This document shows, in pieces, positions 8,660 to 16,994 of a DNA stretch of 64,000 nt. Source of the stretch: a virus. The stretch lies in IMG/VR virus record IMGVR_UViG_3300040751_002080, positions 24,647 to 88,646 of that record, one strand, 5' to 3'. Under the pieces are notes generated by a model. It saw only the letters and a program-made list of their open reading frames with translations, did not search any database and was not told the DNA's origin. The position numbers and the translations under genes were made by a program. Positions within the stretch are counted from its first letter, which is position 1; every line of letters begins with the position of its first letter.

Positions 8660-9720
8660 ACTGTACTTATGCCTTTATCTGCGTAGTTTATTTCATTATG
8701 ATATGCTTTATTTTTTGCACATGTTCTAATACATCTACTGAGATGTAATGGATGATTTGGTTGCCAACTTGCTGTTAATAAATCTTTATACCAAGGGTGT
8801 TGCATTATTTCTTCTTTGCTGTGTAACAGTAAACTATTCCAGCCAGGTTCAAATCTGTTTAGTTTCTGCATTATACCTTCTCTGTTTTTAAATGCACTAT
8901 CCCATAGAAAACAACACGGCCACATAGTTTGATCACTTGCTATAAATATTTCACCTTCATGGATATACTTACATATAATACTGTCAACTACTTCTTTAGT
9001 TTTTTCGGCATCAGCTTTATGAGATTTATACTCAGTAATAAACTTATCCAAGTCTTTCATTATATCTTTTTTACTATGCTCTTTACTGCCTGTGGTTGTA
9101 ATAACTTTTTGTTCCGTTTGTTTTTTAGTTTTTATTTTTGCAACCCAATCGTGATAACTATTACGCATTCCAGTACGTGTAGCAAAATCAAATCCTAATA
9201 CTGCGGCATGTGCTCTAGCAGTAACTAACTCTTGCTCATTGTGATCAAAAACTATGTAGATCCATGTAGCATGACGTTGTGGTGCTGCTTCAGAAAATGC
9301 TATAATGTTGCGTTCTACAACACTCCATTTGGTGTTTACCCTATATATATGATTGGTGTTTTTGTGTCCGTCAATACAAAAATGTATATGCAACTTTCCT
9401 ATATAAGTTGATGCAAGTTCGCCTAGTTGTTTCCACCATGCTGCGGTATTATATCCACCGTTGGTACTATACTCACAATATGCACCTTGGCTAAGAAGGT
9501 ATTCTGTCATAGCCAAACAATCAGGATTAACAATAGGATCTCCAAGAACTCCGCAAAACTTGAACTCTACTCCATTGTAATCTGCAGGAGGAAAAATACG
9601 TTGCAAATCTTGCAACGTAAATGCGTTTATTTGCAACAATTCTTTATTGAGTGTTCTTGCACACCCTGGACAAGCTGCATTACAATCGCTGGTTATTTCT
9701 AGTTCGACTTTTTTAATCAT
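8656..9720 (-). CDS. Radical SAM/SPASM protein with GDP in place of GGE
   Basis: Radical SAM enzyme of 354 aa starting at the ATG at 9720, which forms an ATGA overlap with the stop of the next gene upstream. The open frame extends 20 codons further but that part is not needed. CX3CX2C is at C13, C17 and C20. Instead of GGEP it has CGVLGDPI at about residue 58, a pattern shared only with the protein at 10889-11968. The C-terminal region has a SPASM-like set: ASDQTMWPCC, then CIRTC near the end. A lysine-rich stretch of about 30 residues lies between the two parts. The two GDP-type enzymes form a subfamily separate from the N-terminal-twitch type. Substrate unknown. Confidence 0.85.
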   Translation of the reverse strand: MIKKVELEITSDCNAACPGCARTLNKELLQINAFTLQDLQRIFPPADYNGVEFKFCGVLGDPIVNPDCLAMTEYLLSQGAYCEYSTNGGYNTAAWWKQLGELASTYIGKLHIHFCIDGHKNTNHIYRVNTKWSVVERNIIAFSEAAPQRHATWIYIVFDHNEQELVTARAHAAVLGFDFATRTGMRNSYHDWVAKIKTKKQTEQKVITTTGSKEHSKKDIMKDLDKFITEYKSHKADAEKTKEVVDSIICKYIHEGEIFIASDQTMWPCCFLWDSAFKNREGIMQKLNRFEPGWNSLLLHSKEEIMQHPWYKDLLTASWQPNHPLHLSRCIRTCAKNKAYHNEINYADKGISTV

Positions 9721-10892
9721 ATTAAATCCACCAACTCTGGAAAAGTTTCTACAAAGTCGGTGTTCCTTTTTCGATCCCACATTTCTATTGTTTTTTTAAA
9801 GTTACGACGAAGGTTAGGATTATCATCTCGAATGTGTAGATAATCAAACAATCGATGATTTTTTTGTAGACATTGTAGTTTGTTGTTTGCAACGTCTATC
9901 TGTTGATCATTTAGTAGCACTGGAGTATATGCAGTTGGACCGTGCCATGGTAATAAAATCCAGTTGTTCATCTCAATGCCGTTGTCAATATACCATTGTT
10001 CTAGTGTATCTATAGTCAGTGCATTAAACAAGCTATAACTTGTTTGTACGTGTACTTTTGCAACTTGTTTTATTCTGTTGTAGTTTTTTAACCATTTTTC
10101 TTCTACCAACGGATATCTAATGTATGTACCACGCTTGCCAAAATGATCATGACTGAATGTAATGTCAAAGTTTGTAAACTTGGATAGGTAATCATTTACA
10201 ATATCTTTGCCTTTGTATGTACTCACGCTGCCATTTGTGTGAGATGTGATGTGTATATCAAATATTTTATTGTCAATCAGTACATCAAATAGTTTGTAAT
10301 ACTGTTCTTGCATAAATGGCTCGCCACCGTTACAATGTATTGATTGTATTGTATCTGCATGTTCTAAAATATATTCAATGATAGGATCTATATCGTTATT
10401 CCATTCACCGGATATATCAGTATGCCGTATATCTAAATCTCTTTGTATTTCTATATCGGTGTAGTTTTTTGCCCACGTACTACTAAGTTCAGATTCGCAT
10501 CCTAAACATGCAAAGTTACAGTTATTACTTACAAGTAAATCAACAAAGATAGGTTTTTGATCTGTTAAATCAGTACTCATTACTTGTTTACTATAATGCA
10601 TTGCCTTGTATGCATTTTCATTTGAAAACATTTGTACATTGTGTATGCTGCCAGTTTGATTGTAAAAACTACTACACGACCGACAGTTATTTTTTGGATA
10701 GTTTCCTTGTAAAAAATCCTGGCGAGTGAGCTTTGCAGATTTGCTGTTGTATACATTTTCAATAGAACTATAGTTGTAGTTGCCAAAACTATTGGTAGCT
10801 GCACAACACGGTTTTATAACGCCATCTTTTCCAAAATATATTTGGTTAAATGGTGCATAACAAAATGTTTTGTCTTTCCAATACGGTGTCAT
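9717..10892 (-). CDS. Radical SAM protein with N-terminal cysteine domain
   Basis: Radical SAM enzyme of 391 aa with CX3CX2C at C125, C129 and C132 (NNCNFACLGC) and NGGEP about 75 residues later. The N-terminal domain has FCYAPFNQI...KDGVIKPCC followed by NCRSC, matching the auxiliary-cluster arrangement of the paralogues. It ends in DFVETFPELVDLI, close to the C-terminal tail of the proteins at 7262-8659 and 20394-21767, so that tail is a family signature. Both ends are ATGA overlaps, implying translational coupling to the GDP-type radical SAM genes on either side. Those two neighbours flank it as a pair, so this triplet may be one functional unit. Confidence 0.86.
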   Translation of the reverse strand: MTPYWKDKTFCYAPFNQIYFGKDGVIKPCCAATNSFGNYNYSSIENVYNSKSAKLTRQDFLQGNYPKNNCRSCSSFYNQTGSIHNVQMFSNENAYKAMHYSKQVMSTDLTDQKPIFVDLLVSNNCNFACLGCESELSSTWAKNYTDIEIQRDLDIRHTDISGEWNNDIDPIIEYILEHADTIQSIHCNGGEPFMQEQYYKLFDVLIDNKIFDIHITSHTNGSVSTYKGKDIVNDYLSKFTNFDITFSHDHFGKRGTYIRYPLVEEKWLKNYNRIKQVAKVHVQTSYSLFNALTIDTLEQWYIDNGIEMNNWILLPWHGPTAYTPVLLNDQQIDVANNKLQCLQKNHRLFDYLHIRDDNPNLRRNFKKTIEMWDRKRNTDFVETFPELVDLI

Positions 10893-11968
10893 TTGAACTG
10901 CTCTGCAAATGGATCAAACTCTTTGCCGCATTTCATACTGCATACTTTTAGTTTTCCATCGGCTATACTTTGTTTGTTCCAACTGTCTTGTATACTATCA
11001 AAAATGCCTGTATCAAACACTGCACGTAGCCCGTGTGTTTTAGCACTGATTGCATCTTTGCCGCCAGCTGCATCAATAAAATCCCATACTTGTTCTTGCT
11101 TAGGGTCACTGTGCCACCATTTGTACATACGCCCAGCTGTCCAGCAACATGGCATAGCAAGCCCTTCGGCAGTAATAAACAAGTTTCCTTCATCTTTTAC
11201 TTTACAATGTATAGCAGCACGATCATAATAAGTATCCATGCTGCCATGCTTTTCTTTTACTTTGTCGTATGCTTCGAGTGCCTTGTTTAAATATTTGGCA
11301 TCTGGTTTTTTAAGTTTAGCAGTTTGTTCACCTTTACGGTTTACTGCCTGGTGCGATTCTTTCTTTTCGCTTTGTGCTGTTACAAATCTGCCTGTTTTCT
11401 TTTTGATGAATCTTTCACAGCCCCATACATTAGCAAGTGCTTCTGCTTCTTCTACCTGATGTTGATTATGTTCAAAGATTAAAAAGTCCCAACGTGCTCT
11501 GCCTCCGGCATCTATAAATGCTCTCATGTTGCGTTCTACATTATCCCAAACAACACCCTGACGATACAAATGATTAGTGTCACGTAACCCATCTACACTA
11601 AAGATAACTGCACCCATGCGTCCAAAAACACCAGCAAGTTCTTGCCACCACTCTGCACTCTTTGCGCCGGCGTTGGTATTCATACTCAACCACATTTTGC
11701 TGTTGTGTTCTCTAAAGTATTTGAATATTTCTAATGTATCTCGTGCAACAATCGGATCACCCAAGTTACCACACATATACATTGTGTTTAGTTGTGCAAT
11801 AAACTCCGGTTCAAAAATACGTTTACAATCATCCAATGTTAGTTCGCTTAAATCAATGTGCGGATTTAATGCTCCGCCGTTCTGATTGCGATCACACATA
11901 GGACAACTGGCTTGACAGTTTTGCGTATTTTCCAAGTGTATGGTTTTAATATTTTCATATTTGTACAT
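10889..11968 (-). CDS. Radical SAM/SPASM protein with GDP in place of GGE
   Basis: Radical SAM enzyme of 359 aa, a paralogue of the protein at 8656-9720. CX3CX2C is at C18, C22 and C25 (NCQASCPMC), and CGNLGDPI replaces the GGEP motif. The C-terminal half has a SPASM-like end: TAEGLAMPCC, then CSMKCGKEF. As in its paralogue, a lysine-rich charged linker lies in the middle. The ATG at 11968 is preferred over a TTG three codons earlier; it overlaps the end of the SGNH hydrolase gene. The residues after the GDP motif (VARDTLEIFKYF) imply a conserved second half of the radical SAM barrel. Substrate unknown. Confidence 0.85.
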   Translation of the reverse strand: MYKYENIKTIHLENTQNCQASCPMCDRNQNGGALNPHIDLSELTLDDCKRIFEPEFIAQLNTMYMCGNLGDPIVARDTLEIFKYFREHNSKMWLSMNTNAGAKSAEWWQELAGVFGRMGAVIFSVDGLRDTNHLYRQGVVWDNVERNMRAFIDAGGRARWDFLIFEHNQHQVEEAEALANVWGCERFIKKKTGRFVTAQSEKKESHQAVNRKGEQTAKLKKPDAKYLNKALEAYDKVKEKHGSMDTYYDRAAIHCKVKDEGNLFITAEGLAMPCCWTAGRMYKWWHSDPKQEQVWDFIDAAGGKDAISAKTHGLRAVFDTGIFDSIQDSWNKQSIADGKLKVCSMKCGKEFDPFAEQFK

Positions 11969-12626
11969 TATTGTCAATCCAGTTTTTAAAATGTTTAAAT
12001 ATTTTTTTATGTGTTTCTATTGGCAAATGATTATACAATCCATCTGATTGCTGTTCTGATAGGGGTGTATATAAAGTCTCCATGACTTTAGAAAAAATAT
12101 GCACATTAGGACCTAATATAAATTCTTCTTTACCCCATGGATGATAATCATTGAAACAATATACAATAAGAACTTTTTTAAATTTAGGAGCAACTAAGTT
12201 TAACATTCCCAAAACTTTTTGATGTTCTATTTTGTCCCAGCTGTCTTTGCGATTTTTTATTGTTTGTTTGACAAAATCTTTATGGTTATGGTATTTTCTT
12301 TTTAGTTCGATTACCTCTTTTACTTCTAGAAGCCATTTATTAAATACTATGTCTACTGAAAGAAATTGATGCCTAGGACTTTTCCAAAATTTCCAGTTTT
12401 GTCTATATATGTTAGAAACAAAAAATATCAATGATATGTTACTAGTATCAGTATCATCCGGAATATTAACTAACTGTTCTAAAGACCAATCAGGACTTGT
12501 ACCATCTAATGAATAGTTAACTACATTGTACTTTTTTTCTAACATTCTAGGCCAAGTTCTTACAGCGTTCGAATCCGGATGTCTATAAGAATAACTATCG
12601 CCAAATATCCAAACTGTTTCAGTCAT
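11955..12626 (-). CDS. SGNH/GDSL-like hydrolase
   Basis: Protein of 223 aa with the N-terminal block of SGNH esterases: WIFGDSYS, nucleophile Ser at residue 11. Near residue 200 it has DGLYNHLP, a plausible block V with the catalytic histidine. SGNH hydrolases remove acetyl or acyl groups, often from glycans. No signal peptide is seen, so it would act in the cytoplasm unless exported by another route. Blocks II and III (Gly and Asn) are not obvious to me, which limits confidence. It starts with an ATG overlapping the stop of the small gene upstream. In an operon with glycosyltransferase-like proteins a carbohydrate deacetylase role is possible. Confidence 0.65.
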   Translation of the reverse strand: MTETVWIFGDSYSYRHPDSNAVRTWPRMLEKKYNVVNYSLDGTSPDWSLEQLVNIPDDTDTSNISLIFFVSNIYRQNWKFWKSPRHQFLSVDIVFNKWLLEVKEVIELKRKYHNHKDFVKQTIKNRKDSWDKIEHQKVLGMLNLVAPKFKKVLIVYCFNDYHPWGKEEFILGPNVHIFSKVMETLYTPLSEQQSDGLYNHLPIETHKKIFKHFKNWIDNNVQI

Positions 12627-12843
12627 CTAATATCAACTTTACATCTTTACCAGGGCCAGAATTACTAGGTAGGTCGCCATACTCGTCAATGTACCAGGCA
12701 ATGACAGCCTTATACCAGTTTTGACTGTTGTGGTGTGCTTGCTTGTTAAACTGCCAAATATTATTATTTGTAGCTTGTATTGTACTAAGAGCTCTTGCAC
12801 TTTCTTTTTGAAGTTCTCTTACACTTAGTTCACTTATATCCAA
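12619..12843 (-). CDS. Small hypothetical protein, TTG start
   Basis: Unrecognised protein of 74 aa. It begins at a TTG inside the last codons of the methyltransferase gene, about ten bases after an AAAGG site, and no in-frame ATG is available. The sequence is polar, rich in Asn, Gln and Ser, with a central WYKAVIAWYIDEYG stretch that could form an amphipathic helix and a C-terminal SNSGPGKD. There is no signal peptide or membrane segment and no cysteine. Its overlaps with both neighbours make it a real operon member rather than a chance frame. It is the only very small gene in the radical SAM operon. Confidence 0.6.
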   Translation of the reverse strand: MDISELSVRELQKESARALSTIQATNNNIWQFNKQAHHNSQNWYKAVIAWYIDEYGDLPSNSGPGKDVKLILDD

Positions 12844-13873
12844 TTCTCATAAACCTTTTGTATTGCGGTAGTTCTAGTTCTCCGCTGTATAACTCTTCAC
12901 CTAGTGGTACTTGTTTTGCAAAACTTTCAAGAGTTTCGTGACAGTTGACATGTTCTTTGATTTTAAAATAGTTGTTACTTTGCATTATTACTAGACTTCC
13001 GAATGTTATGTTATTGTACCAACTATCAAAGTTATTTATATGTTCACAGCTTGTGTTGATAACTGTATCTGGAACTGTCCACAATCTCTGAGTTGTTCCA
13101 TCAGTTTTGTTTACATCATATATATGTTCATCAAACCGTATTTCGTGTATGTCTTCGGTACTAGCTTTAAACTTCCATTTTTCCTCTACCCACTTTTTAT
13201 TAAATATTTCTGCTATTTTCCAAACATTTGGATCAACATCAAAACTTCGGATATTTTCTATTTTTATTCCGCTTTCAAACAACATAGTAGCAAGAGTACC
13301 ATACCATCCTGCACAAAGAAATACTTTACCTAGTTCTACATTACAGTTTTTAAGTTCATTTATTAACCAAAGTTTACTTTGTAGCTGACCTCTACTAAAA
13401 CAATCTTCGTCTATTTCAATATTATTAGTTTGAAAGTTTTTAAATGCATCAACAAAATAGGTGCTGTCTCTATCTTTTAAGAGTCTAAATACACTCCATA
13501 TATTATCATCCATTACAGCTTTTCTTAAATCTTCGTTTCCAACCAATCTAAAAATACTATGCATATTATCTTCAAGAACTGCTTTTCTTAAATCTTCGTT
13601 GCCCGGAAGCAATCTAAATAAACTATGTAAGTTTTGTTCTAATACTGCTTTACGCAAGTCTTCAATGTCGCCGACAGCTCGTGTATTGTCTATACATCGA
13701 AAAATACTGTAAATATTTTTTGTTAAAATAGCACTACGTAAATCATCATTAGACGTAAACTCTAATATAGAACTCAAATCAGAATCAATATATGCACGGC
13801 GTAAGTTTTTAAAATATTCATCTTGTGGATTTAATATTTCAAATCTATCTAATAGCTTATGTATTTCCATCAT
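12830..13873 (-). CDS. Methyltransferase-like protein with five N-terminal DLRKAV repeats
   Basis: Protein of 347 aa in two parts. Residues about 25-135 hold five tandem repeats of 21-28 residues with the pattern (D/N)LRkAvlexNxxSiFRL; the last three are nearly identical and the first is degenerate. They probably form a short helical repeat array. The C-terminal part looks like a class I SAM-dependent methyltransferase: VFLCAGWYGTLA at about 184-195 matches the glycine-rich motif I, followed by IRSFDVDPN with the acidic residue of motif II. The ATG is doubled (MM) and preceded by GGAAAAG. It overlaps the glycosyltransferase-like gene upstream. The substrate is unknown, and the repeats may dock a partner. 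Confidence 0.7.
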   Translation of the reverse strand: MMEIHKLLDRFEILNPQDEYFKNLRRAYIDSDLSSILEFTSNDDLRSAILTKNIYSIFRCIDNTRAVGDIEDLRKAVLEQNLHSLFRLLPGNEDLRKAVLEDNMHSIFRLVGNEDLRKAVMDDNIWSVFRLLKDRDSTYFVDAFKNFQTNNIEIDEDCFSRGQLQSKLWLINELKNCNVELGKVFLCAGWYGTLATMLFESGIKIENIRSFDVDPNVWKIAEIFNKKWVEEKWKFKASTEDIHEIRFDEHIYDVNKTDGTTQRLWTVPDTVINTSCEHINNFDSWYNNITFGSLVIMQSNNYFKIKEHVNCHETLESFAKQVPLGEELYSGELELPQYKRFMRIGYK

Positions 13874-15500
13874 ACTTTTCCTTTAACCAATCAAAGTCAT
13901 TGATGTTTTTTAGTGCTACAGTATTGCCTTTATTACGAGTACCGTATGCGGTTCCTGCTTTGGCACCTTGCAAAGCATCTTCTCCGAACGGAGTATCAGG
14001 TAATACATGCATACACCAAGTCCTTAAACGTTCATTAGTTTCCTTACTCTTTTGCCTATCAATGACTTTACTTGATAACTTTGCACATTCTCTAAATGCA
14101 CTTTTCCATGCATTAAAAGGATCTGTATTAAATGCTGTGATATTTGAAACTTTTGGCATAGCTACAAACTTATCACTAATACTTGTAGTCATGTCGGGTT
14201 TGCTAGTGTCCATGTTGATAGTTTCGTGTTTCGGAAATAACTTAATACCTCCATATCCGTAAACCAATCCATTTACTGGATTTTTACTGCGCCATACGTG
14301 TACGTGATTATACTGCCAAGCAGGAACTTGCCAATCAAAATTAAAATCATCAACAACTACGGCATCACCATCAACTATATAAAACATAGGTGTATCACAC
14401 ACTTTTGCTGCTTCAATATGTGCTTGATGTATTCCTTTAACTCCGTGTACTCTATGTATTACTCTGTCTGGAAATCTAGTTTTTAGATTTTCAAAGTTTT
14501 CATCTGCATTTGGTTCTTGATAACTAATAAAAACTATATCATACAACACAGGTATACTAGCTGCAATATCATGTTCTTTTTTATTAGCAATAAATCTAAA
14601 TAGCCATTCACGTTCGCTAATTTTAGAATGTTTACTACAAAGTATAACTCCGTCATGGAACTTACCATTTAAAAACATATGATTTATTTTTCTATCAAAT
14701 ACATTGTCATGTGGAAAATATTGATCAAAGTTAAAATCGTTAGATACAATGACACTAGACGGAACAACATAAAACATTTCTGTAGCACTAGTCTCTAATG
14801 CTGACAAATATTCTTCATAGGTATCTATTGCAAATACATCATATTTTGTAGGTCCACTAGCTACTGTTTTGTGTTCAATTTTATTGACTATAAACCTGTG
14901 TTCAACTTCTTTTTTAGATAACTCAGATTTTTTACTACAAAGGAACAAGCCATTATATAACTCTTTGTCATCAACTTGATGCACAAATGCATGATTTTGC
15001 GAAAGTAGTTGTACTTCACGATGTGGAATATAATAGTTGTTAACAAACTCTGTATCAATACCAATATTAGCAGTACTCATCCAAAACATATCTGTTTCAC
15101 TAGTTTCTAATGCAGACAAATAATCTGCATATGTATCAATGTTAAAAATATCATACGCACAAGGTCTGCTTGCTTGTATATCAACTTCTTTTTTATTAAC
15201 AAAAAATCGATGTTGTAACTCTTTAACTGACACTTCTGAAGATTTTGGTATTAGACAGACTCCATCATAATATTCATTGTTTTTGAATACATGTATGTAC
15301 TCTGTACTCCATGCATCTGGCTCGTAATCAAAGTTAAAGTCATTGTTTATTATAATGTCGGGCCAAACCACCCAAAACATTTTTGTTATACAAATACGCT
15401 TTGCATCATCTAGTGTGTTTGCATGTTTTAAAAGCGGAAATCGTTGTTTTGCAGACTTCCACTGTTTGTTTTTTTCGCCAATAAAGATTATATCATACAT
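13857..15500 (-). CDS. Four-module glycosyltransferase-like protein
   Basis: Protein of 547 aa made of four consecutive modules of about 100 residues. Each begins YDI(I/F/V)F and contains MF(W/Y), an aspartate-rich turn followed by NDFNF, and a C-terminal (F/L)xxNKxExD(I/V)AAS linker. The last module is extended by about 170 residues and is the only one with an intact D-G-D motif (D377-D379), the metal-binding signature of GT-A glycosyltransferases. The equivalent positions in the first three read WPD, TAN and PSS. The extended C-terminus (AWKSAFRE, NDFDWLKE) is paralogous to the 307-aa protein at 21767-22690. It is the first gene of the operon, and its ATG lies only seven bases after a predicted -10 box. 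Confidence 0.7.
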   Translation of the reverse strand: MYDIIFIGEKNKQWKSAKQRFPLLKHANTLDDAKRICITKMFWVVWPDIIINNDFNFDYEPDAWSTEYIHVFKNNEYYDGVCLIPKSSEVSVKELQHRFFVNKKEVDIQASRPCAYDIFNIDTYADYLSALETSETDMFWMSTANIGIDTEFVNNYYIPHREVQLLSQNHAFVHQVDDKELYNGLFLCSKKSELSKKEVEHRFIVNKIEHKTVASGPTKYDVFAIDTYEEYLSALETSATEMFYVVPSSVIVSNDFNFDQYFPHDNVFDRKINHMFLNGKFHDGVILCSKHSKISEREWLFRFIANKKEHDIAASIPVLYDIVFISYQEPNADENFENLKTRFPDRVIHRVHGVKGIHQAHIEAAKVCDTPMFYIVDGDAVVVDDFNFDWQVPAWQYNHVHVWRSKNPVNGLVYGYGGIKLFPKHETINMDTSKPDMTTSISDKFVAMPKVSNITAFNTDPFNAWKSAFRECAKLSSKVIDRQKSKETNERLRTWCMHVLPDTPFGEDALQGAKAGTAYGTRNKGNTVALKNINDFDWLKEKYDGNT

Positions 15501-15507
15501 ACTACTA

Positions 15508-15536
15508 GTTATAACATATTTTAATCAACAAGTCAA
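15508..15536 (-). promoter_or_regulatory. Sigma70-type promoter for the radical SAM operon
   Basis: On the minus strand, TTGACT (15531-15536) and TATAAC (15508-15513) are separated by exactly 17 bp. It lies directly ahead of the first gene of a 14-kb minus-strand operon and nothing else like it is seen between the following genes. The spacing to the ATG at 15500 would give a leaderless or nearly leaderless transcript. Confidence 0.7.
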
Positions 15537-15547
15537 GAACAGAATGT

Positions 15548-15555
15548 GATAAATA
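15548..15555 (+). promoter_or_regulatory. T4-late-type promoter motif GATAAATA
   Basis: GATAAATA lies 23 bp before the ATG at 15579 of the tail-fibre-like gene. It matches the T4 late -10 element TATAAATA in seven of eight positions. Similar motifs precede several other virion genes in this window, and gp55, the factor that reads such sites, is encoded here. Confidence 0.6.
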
Positions 15556-15578
15556 CTAGAGAAGAGGAACCAACAAAA

Positions 15579-16994
15579 ATGACCGATTTTATACCAGGTG
15601 AAGCATACCGACTAGATATTATTACAGCAGACGAGACAGTGATTGTCGACAGCTGGCAGGGACAGATTAAAGCAAGTGTTGTTGATATCAATGGTATTAT
15701 ACTAGTCGATGTTGATACTGGAAAATTATACGGTACGTTGGTTGGTACCATTGAAGACGCTAACGGCAATAATGTTTTATCCTCAACAGGTGATCTAACT
15801 GGTAGTGTTACTGGTAGTGTATACGACAACGACGGTGCTTTAGCATTTGATGGCGAAAACGGAACGGTTATTGCTAATGTTGTTGGCAATGTTGTAGATA
15901 GCGAAGGCGATATTATTGTTAATACCGGAGCAAGATCTATTATAGCAGATAGTATTACTGGCTCATTTTATGGTGACTTAACAGGTAGTATCACAGCAGA
16001 TAGTGTAATATACGGTACATTTAATGGCGATTTTAACGGTACAAGTTATGGAGACTTTTTTGGGGATACTACAGGTACACACACAGGCGATGTAGTAGGT
16101 GATGTAGTAGGTGATGTAACAGGTAATGTCACAGGCAATCTTACCGGCGAACTACTTGCTATCCAGCCAGGCGATGATATTGCTACACGTCTTACCGGAC
16201 ATAACAACACTGGCGGATACAATCAGTGGGAGTTTTACGGTGGACTTGCACACCCAGTGTATCCTGCAGAAGATGCAGTTGCACGTGGTCCTATAGTAAA
16301 TATTGGTGCAACTAGAGCCGACACAGAAGTAAGAGCCAACTTAAATCATTATGATGGCACGCCAGTGATGAGATTGTCTTTGGAGAGTTTGCCGACTTAC
16401 AAAGCCGATTTCATAGGAAGACTTGTTGGAGCAGTTGCATACGATACACAAGGCGATAATGGTATTACTAATATTATATCCGGAGAAAGCAACGGTACAC
16501 TTATTAGTGGCATAAATGATAAGATAAATATTGGTGGTGAAAATGACGAAGTAAATATCATTGCCGATAGTCTAACTATACAAACGGATTCAATAGACTC
16601 GCTTTCGCATAGAGGATCAAATAATAACAAAACATCTCTACTAAACAATGACGAACTTTTAAGTATTGAAAGTTGGGGTTACAACGGAACTGAATACAAA
16701 CGAGGCGGAATGTTTGGATTTAAAGTTGACGGCACACCTGATGCAAACGGAAATACCATACCAACAGGGTTTGGTGTTCAGCTGAGTACATCTACTAGTA
16801 CACACGTTACAAATATAGCAAACAGACTAGAGTTTAATAACAAAGGTGTATTAGAAGTTCCAATATTTAAAGCAAGAGGCACCACATTTGCCGACAGAGA
16901 TAGTATGATAGCAGAAGCAGGCATGATATTATTTAATACTAGCAACAACAAGTTTCAAGGCTATGATGGAATATCTTGGGTTGACTTACATTAA
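15579..16994 (+). CDS. Tail-fibre-like structural protein with GDVxG repeats
   Basis: Protein of 471 aa, starting at the ATG at 15579 with a GAGGAA site ten bases upstream; an in-frame GTG at 15546 is less likely. The first 200 residues are full of short glycine/aspartate repeats such as TGDLTGSVTGSV and GDVVGDVTGNVTG. These suggest a beta-helical or beta-prism shaft like those of phage fibres and resemble the GNLTGNVTGNV run of the fibre gene at 30887-32869. The C-terminus (IFKARGTTFADRD...YDGISWVDL) looks like the fibre end module common in marine T4-like phages. It is placed away from the other virion genes, between metabolic operons, and has its own late motif. It may be an adsorption protein or a fibre tip. 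Confidence 0.7.
   Translation: MTDFIPGEAYRLDIITADETVIVDSWQGQIKASVVDINGIILVDVDTGKLYGTLVGTIEDANGNNVLSSTGDLTGSVTGSVYDNDGALAFDGENGTVIANVVGNVVDSEGDIIVNTGARSIIADSITGSFYGDLTGSITADSVIYGTFNGDFNGTSYGDFFGDTTGTHTGDVVGDVVGDVTGNVTGNLTGELLAIQPGDDIATRLTGHNNTGGYNQWEFYGGLAHPVYPAEDAVARGPIVNIGATRADTEVRANLNHYDGTPVMRLSLESLPTYKADFIGRLVGAVAYDTQGDNGITNIISGESNGTLISGINDKINIGGENDEVNIIADSLTIQTDSIDSLSHRGSNNNKTSLLNNDELLSIESWGYNGTEYKRGGMFGFKVDGTPDANGNTIPTGFGVQLSTSTSTHVTNIANRLEFNNKGVLEVPIFKARGTTFADRDSMIAEAGMILFNTSNNKFQGYDGISWVDLH
16086..16145 (+). repeat. Five imperfect 12-bp tandem repeats
   Basis: Units of 12 bp with consensus GGYRATGTAGTA run in frame through the fibre-like gene, encoding G-D/N-V/L-V/T. The first two units differ at one base; later ones diverge more. 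Copy number could change by slippage without frameshifting and would lengthen or shorten the shaft. Confidence 0.75.

Noticed and set aside
15546-15578. GTG start for the fibre-like gene
   Set aside because: It would lie within the late promoter motif, and the ATG at 15579 has a well-placed GAGGAA site.
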